A stretch of 64,000 nucleotides of DNA from positions 4,982,501 to 5,046,500 of the forward strand of contig NC_092576.1 of assembly GCF_037975245.1 (NCBI RefSeq). Reading direction: 5' to 3'. Positions 50,502 to 64,000 of this stretch are shown piece by piece. Origin of the DNA: Apostichopus japonicus (Eukaryota > Echinodermata > Holothuroidea > Aspidochirotida > Stichopodidae). Position numbers and translations under genes: made by a program. Below the pieces are notes generated by a model. The model saw only the letters and a program-made list of their open reading frames with translations, was not told where the DNA came from and ran no database searches. Every line of letters starts with the position of its first letter. The stretch's first letter is position 1.

Positions 50502-50964
50502 AGGAGAGGAGAGGAGAGGAGAGGAGAGGAGAGGAGAGGAGAGGAGAGGAGAGGAGAGGAGAGGAGAGGAGAGGAGAGGAGAGGAGAGGAGAGGAGAGGA
50601 GAGGAGAGGAGAGGAGAGGAGAGGAGAGGAGAGGAGAGGAGAGGAGAGGAGAGGAGAGGAGAGGAGAGGAGAGGAGAGGAGAGGAGAGGAGAGGAGAGGA
50701 GAGGAGAGGAGAGGAGAGGAGAGGAGAGGAGAGGAGAGGAGAGGAGAGGAGAGGAGAGGAGAGGAGAGGAGAGGAGAGGAGAGGAGAGGAGAGGAGAGGA
50801 GAGGAGAGGAGAGGAGAGGAGAGGAGAGGAGAGGAGAGGAGAGGAGAGGAGAGGAGAGGAGAGGAGAGGAGAGGAGAGGAGAGGAGAGGAGAGGAGAGGA
50901 GAGGAGAGGAGAGGAGAGGAGAGGAGAGGAGAGGAGAGGAGAGGAGAGGAGAGGAGAGGAGAGG
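50502..50964. repeat. (AGGAG)n tract, ~460 bp, in the C2 TM-tail intron
   Basis: Pure pentamers, half the length of the unit 1 tract and lacking its AGGAT variants. It ends 26 bases upstream of the C2 tail exon on the sense strand. Confidence 0.95.
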
Positions 50965-51639
50965 CTTGTAACCTGTTGATATTAGTATTTATTGGGAAAC
51001 GAATGACCGACGAACGACGACAGATTCAAACCAGCACACGTTTTTGAAACTGTCGATATTGATGAATATCTACTAATAATTAAACTATGATTGCCTACCT
51101 CCCGCAAAATAATCCACATACAAAAGTGGCCATTAACACGAAGAAACAGACGCTGGACGAAACCGATATCCACAACATCCAGTCTTCTGTCGTGTTATTA
51201 AACCAGTTACCTTCGGAAAGAAGGACATCAGCTGCGAGTACAAAACATTAAATGGAACGATCTGAAGTCAAATATTCTCAAGAGGACACAGTCACTTAAT
51301 AATCACTGTTTATGTAGAAAGTCCTCACCTCAAACATCCAATGCATAACATTTAAGATAAATATTGTTAAAATCATAACATCATTGAGAAAGTCCAAATT
51401 GGGGAAAATTGCATAATAAAATAATAAAAGAAATGGAATTATACTTGTTCTGGTATTTAAGCTGTTGTACTAAACTCTTCTGATGCAAGATGCATCTGAA
51501 GTCTATATCTGATATATCTTACCGTAGTTCAATATCAAGGTAAGTTACCAGGTTATCTACAGATATATAATATTTAGACTTTGTACTTAGGACTGGTTTG
51601 TGAGGCACATCTTCATAGACAGCATTTATAGTTCGAAGA

Positions 51640-51828
51640 CAAACATATATAGAATATGTTCCCCTTCGAGGGGAATTGTGATGCACACCCGACGATGATC
51701 ACAGTCACAGTCCAGATGCAAGGGGACTGGGGTTGAGAGCGAATCAGTCGTTCGGTAGTTTGGATTTCGTGCACAGGTTCTTTCCTGGGCGACCTTTTCT
51801 TAAAAAGTAGTCCGAAGGCAAACCTACA
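51640..51828. mobile_element. Short insertion with ~14 bp target duplication, unit 2 only
   Basis: Absent from the equivalent place in unit 1 (about 29,665). It is flanked by GTTCGAAGACAAAC and GTCCGAAGGCAAAC, a slightly diverged direct repeat, and its right end carries CTTTTCTTAAAAA. This is typical of LINE-mobilised short RNA (SINE or small-RNA retrocopy). The internal sequence, with a GTTCCCCTTCGAGGGGAA hairpin, matches no RNA I recognise. Confidence 0.55.
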
Positions 51829-53909
51829 TTCAATACTTATAAAATCAAAGTTTGAAAAGGAGATGGGTCAACTGGTTAACTGACTTGAAAGCTCTACTTA
51901 TTTAAAGTTTAAAGTTCTAACATGGCGTTTCAACATTTTCCGCATCAGGCTTTAATAGTAAGGGCTTGGTAAATCTTACATAAGATGACAAGGAAATTGC
52001 ATCAAAACTCTTCTACATTCTCCTCAGCCCAGCGGTAAAATTCAATAAAAAAAAATGTCACATTGCAAATTTTCCCTCCTACCTCTAAAAAAAGGTCATG
52101 GGTATGGGATGAACGTGTCCACTTACCCTCTTACTTAAATTCAAGTTTTTGAGTCAGTTGATAAACAATGCTTCCTTCCTTTCCAAAAAACAGAGATATA
52201 ATATAGACAAATTAGAGACTGCAGTAGATAAATTATAAATTGATCGTTGGATTACCTTGGAAATGTTGATCAAATATCCCACAAGGGACAAGGATGGTCA
52301 CGTTGGAGCTGATAAACTCCATTCCTCTAAATTGACACGAAACATTGACCTCATCTCCAGAAGGAAGGAGATGTAATGTGGATGTTGAGTCGGTAACGTT
52401 TGGCCTCTCTTTGTTTGGTATGTACATAACATCAAGTACATTGGGACTGTCTAGGCTTACATCTTCGTCATTAACGACCCACGTTAGGCTAGCCGGGGGT
52501 CTCGATCCAATCGCAAGACATGTTATCTCGATTGGCTCTCTCGGATCAATGACAATGATTTCCGGTGAGTGTCTCATCATACGGATAAACGTGTCATTGT
52601 CGAATGACAATGTAACCTCTGGGATAACTGAATAGTGAGAGATATATGCTACAAATTAAAATTGCACTGTAATGCTAATGTGCACAAAATTGATAAATAA
52701 ACTGAAACTGACAATCAATCAATACATCGGAAGTTTTCACTACAGATGCTTTACACATGTTTCACTTGTTACTGAATATTCATGTAACCTCTTGCCGTTA
52801 TTTTCTCGTCATGCCCATAAATGTATAATGATATATTAGAAATAGTAATCGTTTGATAAATAAATTGAGACTGAAAATAAGAAATATTTTTAGAAGTTTA
52901 GAACTCTTTCATTTTCACAGCAGATATATCAAACATGGTTGACTATATAGAAACCGAGTATTCATTTAAGTCACGTGTTGTAGTTACTTCATAGTCGTGC
53001 ACATTAATACGTAAATATCGTGTTACTTGATACCTTGGGGCATATCAATTCGGGAATATGTTTTGCTTACGTGATGCACATTCTATTAAAATTAGACAAC
53101 ACTATTATCATTGTTTGTTTCTTACAATCAACAATAAATAAATTGTTAATGCAATAGTAACATGTACGTGTCTTTTAGCATAAAAAAACTGTTCACGCTG
53201 TTTAGCAATAAATTATCAAAGATTGGTTCACTTCACATTCAAGACTTGATAAATATTAAAGTATTTCTCTTTGTCATGAAACCCTTCAGAGATGAGATTT
53301 AGGTAAGGATAAATATATATACACACATCAGGAAATGCTATATATGGTGGTTATTTTGAATAATTTCGAAAAATATAAATGTACATTTGCCGGATGACAG
53401 TTGTTTCGCTGAAACTTTGTTACTCCATATGAAGCTGTATACTTTGATAGCTGCCTAATCCGCAGATTGGAGTATCACCAGACGTTACATTGAATGGCAA
53501 CGCCATCTTAGCTGTTGCGCGTATAGGTCTACTCATATGCTCGCATTATATTAGACTTCCCTTAATCCACATGGGCCATCCTGTCTCCATCACTGAGTAT
53601 AACATCATCAAAGGAGCTCCAAAATGATATTTACTTAACGTTCTAAGAAAAAGCGCCGAAAAGATGAAATAACAATTCTACATATCAATAAAGTTATGAT
53701 CATGTTTTTTGAATAAGTCAATGTATATGATATATAGTTTATGTTAATACAGGGACCATGGCCTGCACTGACTTATGACTTACCTGCTACACTCAAATTG
53801 TAGGCCACATTTAGTGCATCCTCGCATGTGCAGGTAAACAATCCCTCGTGCTGGAACATAACTTCCTGTATAACTAGCGAGTAGTTTTCCGACAGAGAGA
53901 CACCTTCCA

Positions 53910-54206
53910 AGTGCGTAGGAGCCAGGGGGGCTGGGGGGCGCCAGCCCCCCAATGAAAAATATGGGGGGCGGAGGCGGAAGTATCGTTCCGCCCCCCCGCT
54001 CCACAAGTCAGAAAACCCCTTTTTCATTTCCAAATCAGAAAAAAATCTCATTTGAAGCACCAAATTGCATCTAAGGCCAGGTGAAAATGCAAAATTCTTT
54101 ACAAAATGGAGTGGGTGTTGAAGTGTGCTATATTGCACCAAATTGCATCTGAGGCCACCTGGAAATGCAAATCCCCTTAGACCCCTCCCCCAGGCCGGCC
54201 ATCAGC
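53910..54206. mobile_element. Truncated hAT-type MITE within the C2 Ig1 exon
   Basis: Begins with the left-end sequence CAAGTGCGTAGGAGC and follows the B-intron element through GGCCGGCCATCAG, where it stops about 50-60 bases short of the right end. There is also an internal deletion relative to the B copies. No target duplication, and flanking exon sequence is missing. Confidence 0.8.
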
Positions 54207-54959
54207 ATTCTCAGATATATCACATTTTAAGATCACATGTGAACTAAGATGAACCACCTTGCGTGATACTTCAGTATTGGTTCTTACAATCTTAACTCTT
54301 AGGAAACCAGTAACGATAAATAAAACCAAGACTTTCAGATGTATCCTATCCATGATGCCAATTTTGAAACTCATTGAAACTCATTGCTAATCTCATGAGT
54401 TCCAGTTCATGACTACAATTCGTCATTACCTGTGAGACAAAATGAAATGGGATGCCGCGGTTAGTAGGCTATAGAAATGGAACAGATTAGTAACAAAGCA
54501 GTGAAAATAAAACTACTTGCTTTAAAAGTTGAATCTAACATAGTTGATGCAATTAGTTTAAGTGATCCGTAATAAATATAATAAATATTAGTAAATAATC
54601 AGATTTTTATTACTTCCTCTTTTCTCTCCAGTGATTAAAACGCCAGTGACATTTGAATACGGTTATTTAAGCAATTATTAACGGTTTGTTTATGAAGTAC
54701 CGGATAAGTAGCTGGATAATAATGTAAGGGACCATTTTTATTTATGTTTCACTGCAGTTTACAATATAAACAGAAAAAAAAACAAGTTTAACGAAACTAG
54801 AAGGAATCATATTGTGTTCGAATTAAAATTCATATATCATATTGGTCGAGATTGCTGTCTTCTCCTTATCGGTTTTAAACTCGATAATAAGGAATGTATC
54901 AACTGAAATAAATTATAGGTACTCGTTAAGCGTTCAGCTACCTAGTGTACACATAATAT

Positions 54960-55763
54960 ATACTTTTCCGCAAGGCAAAGGTCACATAATTTGGTTATGT
55001 TACTGTAGGAGCTAGCTTTTTTTTAATAATATTTCCATGTTATGTTAAAAGATATAAATTGGTCCTTGGACAAAATATATTTGCTAAGGTAGGTTGTGTT
55101 TTTTTGTTTTTTTGTCAGTGAATAAAGTTTGGGTGTGTTTCGGTTGAATATTTTATGGCGTTCATTGTTGGGTGGGAAGTGTTTATCGACTATTTTGAGG
55201 AATTCTTTTCCGATATTAATGTTTACGTTCTTGCTAAAAAGGGGTTAAACATGGTAATTTTACGTTGGAGATTTTTCCGTTTTTTTTCCGGTATAGTTCC
55301 TTGGTGGTTTAGACGATAGGAGTAGAAGCTGTTATCGAACGCTTGTTGGTAGGCATGGCTGGCTTCATTAAACATATCTTGGTTTGATAACAGTTTGTTA
55401 AGACGATGTTTATAACGTCGTGGGTGCTTTGCAGACTTGAAGGAGGGTGATTAGAGTTGGCATGTACTAAGTATTATTCGGTGTCGTATAAGAGCCGTAC
55501 TCGTTCTTAATAAGATTGAGGGTGACTTAGAGGTAATAGAAAACTTTGAGGTTGGCTTCAATGGTGAATTTTAGTTTATACTTTCCAAATATTTGCACTA
55601 AAGATCCTTCTTTATTTGTTTTGTGACTCTTGGGTTCGTTAAATGCGGCGAGACGACCGTCTCTGTACAAACCGATGTTACCTTCACTATATTTTGGGGT
55701 GATCTGGTACATCAGGTATGTCCCAACTAGCTCACATACTTCGGCACTGTCGAAGCTACCCAT
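54960..55763 (-). mobile_element. Penelope-like retroelement relic, unit 2 copy
   Basis: Carries [17 protein letters not shown] and IGLYRDGRLAAF (decayed YxDD), then IEANLKV. Collinear with 32,590-33,376 with further indels. Confidence 0.5.
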
Positions 55764-55769
55764 GGTGAC

Positions 55770-56830
55770 AGCTGTTGGTTGTTCGACTGTCTGTTATTGT
55801 ACTTGCAACAAATCGTTTTTTTTCCACATAAGTTAAGCCAAACTTTATAAAATATTCACCGGATGAGTTCCGTTCCCTCTGCTAAAGGTTAAAGTTGGCT
55901 ATACGTTCTCGAAAGATTGGTAAGTTAGTGGTAGATATACAATAGCACAAACCTGATACAACTTAAACGGAGATTCAAGAAACTGAATAAGCTGAATAAT
56001 TTATTTTTAAGTTTTATTTCTTGGCATCGATATTGAAATTTGACTTATACAACTCATTATTCGTGATAAATCTTTACACATGTTGTTCATTATTTTACTA
56101 TTAAACAAGTAATAAAACGATGATCTCTAAATTAGGCAGTCAAGTTTAGACAAAAAACAACATAGCAAGTCAATACTTATTTTTTATTTATTATTACTTT
56201 TATGATAGCTAGATTAAAGCTAAAGAATGCTGAGAGGAATGATGATTGAAACAAGAAACAAATGCTTTAGACTGAATCATAAATGGACGTCGATTAGACG
56301 TTGATGAAGGCAGATTGCAAATCGACAAACCATCACAATTAATCACACTGAACAACAGTTGTAGGTTGCTTGCTGTTAAAGTTGTTGGAAAACTAATCCA
56401 CGGGGACAACATTGAACTCCTAATGTTAACGCTGCAATGACTAAGCAATGACGTAAGGTTCATTCAGGATATATTTCCGTCGTTTATAAAATAGTGAAGG
56501 TGAAATATTTGTTGATGCAGTCGGGTCCTCTTAGATGAGTTATCTTGGAGAGCAAAATATCTTGATGTTTGAATTTTTGGAGAACAGAGATGAGAGGTGG
56601 AAGTACAAACTTGTCGAATCGGTATATAAGTCCCAAAAACTTGCTAACACCCGTAATCGCAATGCATGTTAGGAAATTGATGTTTCACATTTAACTTACT
56701 GTAAAATGTATCGTCTGAATATGGTTTCAACAAATCGTCTATGACATGAGACATTAGAATAGTAATCTAATTTCTGCAACAAAACTCCTATTCTTAACTT
56801 TACATACTGTATGTATTTCAAAATCTTCGG
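55770..56830. other. Spacer and presumptive 3' UTR of B2
   Basis: Collinear with 33,380-34,430, nothing else recognised. Confidence 0.4.
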
Positions 56831-56831
56831 G

Positions 56832-62341
<5,510 letters not shown>

Positions 62342-62499
62342 GTTGAAACACAAGCCGCTTTTAATTTTGCCTCTTGACTTATTGATCGTTCTGTCTGTTG
62401 TATTCCTTACAAATTATTACGAAACTGAGAGAACATTAGTAACTTCCTTTTACGACCCTTTTATTCAGATCATAAATAAAACATTTTGTAATCGAAAGT

Positions 62500-62852
62500 A
62501 ACTGAAATTAAAATATGCTCATTTCCTGGCAACGATTAAACCCCCAATCGATGTCCTTCCCCTCCCCTTCCCCCTCATATTATGTGTATGTACCAGAAAT
62601 GTCTCGCACCATTGTATCTTCATACTTGAAGCAGGCAGTTATGTCATATTTACGATATCCCTCTGATATTTGCCATAGCCAAAAGGAGTTATTGTCATTG
62701 ACATCTGACCCAGAGTGGCAATGTATCACAAGTACAGAACATCAGACGGTAATATTCCATTCTCGACTCATGTATACGCCACGATGTTTGAAGGCCGTCA
62801 GCTTTAAGAGAAGCTGCCAAAACACGTTTTGTGCTCCCCCTGCCCCCCTTCA

Positions 62853-62886
<34 letters not shown>

Positions 62887-62895
62887 ATATATATA
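62500..62895. repeat. Unit 2 / unit 3 junction with short uninterrupted (TA)n
   Basis: 62,500-62,856 matches 1-360 and 40,004-40,363. The TA tract at 62,857-62,895 is short and continuous, a second empty site for the 17.3 kb insertion. Confidence 0.85.
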
Positions 62896-62933
62896 TATTT
62901 TAGAAGTGTTTAGTTAGTATGCATTGTCCCGTT

Positions 62934-63030
62934 AGTGAAATGCTCTTCTGTAATATATACAGTTCGGGGTTTTCTTTCTTTTCAACTGCCTCTTGTAGCT
63001 TTAGTTAGCTCTTTATCTCTTTGAGGGTCA
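62934..63030 (-). pseudogene. Relic A-type tail exon, unit 3 copy
   Basis: Third copy of the relic seen at 17,791-17,885, again with the broken frame. Confidence 0.45.
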
Positions 63031-63337
63031 TCTCTCTGATTTTTTGTCATGTTCTATGGTTTCACTTTCTTTTCCTCAATGCAACAAAGCACGTTGTCAG
63101 CTAATTAGTATTCAAAGGTATTTGATATATATATATAGAAGAAATATATGTTTACACCCGTTATCCGTATGCTTGGCAGAAAATGGAAGTTTTTTTTCAT
63201 GTTTATCTTAATGCAAACTGTATCGTGTGAAGATAGTTTCAACGTTTTGTCTATAACATAACAAATGTGAAAAATAATCAAACAACTACAACAAAAGTTC
63301 CTATTCTTGACTTTACATATGTTTTTAATAGTCTTGG

Positions 63338-63587
63338 TTATGATGAAATCTTTTGGTAATATACACAGTTCGGATTCTTTCTGTATATCTGCTTGTTGTA
63401 GTTTTCATTGGGCTGTTCCATCTCCTGATACTCGGGAATGTCGTTGGGTGCTGTCGCATGATCGCTAAAATAACCATGTGTTACGGCTTTTTGACATTCA
63501 GTTGTCATAACTTGAGCTGATGGACTCATTGGTTGCGGTTCATGGTTGATCGTGGTTACGTCTGTAGTCGAGCATTGTGGGGTATTC
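63338..63587 (-). CDS. A3: tail exon of a receptor cut by the window end
   Basis: Acceptor ATTCACAG and a 250 nt exon as in A1 and A2, with the same YQEM and VYYQKI motifs. It has a few substitutions (CQKAV for CHKAV, YRKNP for YRENP, a final SS for SL). The transmembrane and Ig exons would lie beyond 64,000. Confidence 0.8.
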
Positions 63588-63739
63588 CTGTGAATTAATA
63601 ATAATATAATTATTCATATCACGTCTGAAAAAGCTGGAGAAGATGATTTGCAGAGGCAACACGGTAATGAAACAACGCCGTTTCTTCGTTATGTGTATCT
63701 AAGATGCAAATCAGAAAATATATTTTATATTGGGTGATT

Positions 63740-64000
63740 AATTAGTTAAAACTATATACACTACAATACACATCATACACACTGGATGGTTAACTAGTTA
63801 TCACTGCAATACACTATACCACACATCATAAACACTGGATGGTTAACTTAGTTATAACTGCAATACACCGTAACAAACATCGTATGCGATGGATAGTTAA
63901 TTAGTTATACCTGCAACACATTATGATACACATCACATACACCGGATGGTTATAACTAGTTATAACTGCAATATACCATAACACACATCATAAACACTGG
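63740..64000. repeat. ~53 bp minisatellite in the A3 TM-tail intron (runs off the window)
   Basis: Same unit and same order of variants as in A1 and A2, cut by the window edge. Confidence 0.8.

Larger units (their letters stand above)
50238..54353 (-). pseudogene. C2: two-Ig receptor with acidic tail, Ig1 exon split by a MITE fragment
   Basis: Exons: 54353-53784 (signal plus Ig1, disrupted), 52627-52256 (Ig2), 51231-51099 (transmembrane), 50475-50238 (tail). In exon 1 about 297 bp (53,910-54,206) of the hAT-type MITE replaces about 70 bp of coding sequence that in C1 encodes the KLWWFDG region, so the invariant Trp is lost and stops are introduced. Outside the insertion the exon is canonical and retains GLFTC, which C1 has lost. 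The tail acceptor is AAAG rather than CAG. The tail keeps DEYQEI and no ITIM. Confidence 0.8.

Overview
The window is eukaryotic and looks like an invertebrate deuterostome. Genes are split by GT-AG introns with consistent phases. There are long (TA)n tracts and minisatellites, relics of LINE, Penelope-like and hAT-type elements, and runs of the TAGGCCTA type that I associate with echinoderm DNA. Echinoderm (sea cucumber or a relative) is my best guess from sequence style only; I could not search a database.

Two things dominate. First, positions about 17,700-64,000 are a tandem array of a ~22.5 kb segment: unit 1 about 17,760-40,363, unit 2 about 40,420-62,856, and unit 3 beginning about 62,880. 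The end of a preceding unit is visible at 1-360. Each unit carries three related minus-strand receptor genes, called A, C and B here in order of rising coordinate. Each gene has four exons with one shared phase pattern: signal peptide plus V-like Ig domain, second Ig domain, transmembrane segment, cytoplasmic tail. A1, A2, B1 and B2 read through intact (352, 351, 330 and 330 residues by my splicing). A and B tails end in a consensus ITIM (VYYQKI or VYYKAI). The C tail is unrelated, acidic and lacks that ITIM. Both C copies are broken in their first Ig exon, by different lesions. Relic Ig exons and a relic tail exon lie around each A gene.

Second, about 395-17,701 is a ~17.3 kb block inserted in a (TA)n tract that is uninterrupted at the same place in the two paralogous junctions (40,364-40,431 and 62,857-62,895). 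Its ends are imperfect inverted copies with clustered GGAGAC motifs. It holds one ten-exon plus-strand gene (4593-13966) whose inferred splicing gives an unbroken 838-residue protein: a PPPY-containing N-terminus, an acidic tract, two zinc-finger motifs, a tyrosine-recombinase core, and a C-terminal RW...PGR...NER domain. I read the block as a large intron-containing tyrosine-recombinase transposon, Crypton-like in its core but much larger than usual and with inverted ends. It carries a ~297 bp satellite in its last intron and about ten tandem copies of its own terminal exon.

The remaining sequence is introns and spacers holding minisatellites, a (AGGAG)n tract up to 930 bp, a complete 364-366 bp hAT-type MITE with 8 bp target duplications, LINE and Penelope-like relics, and stretches where I recognise nothing.
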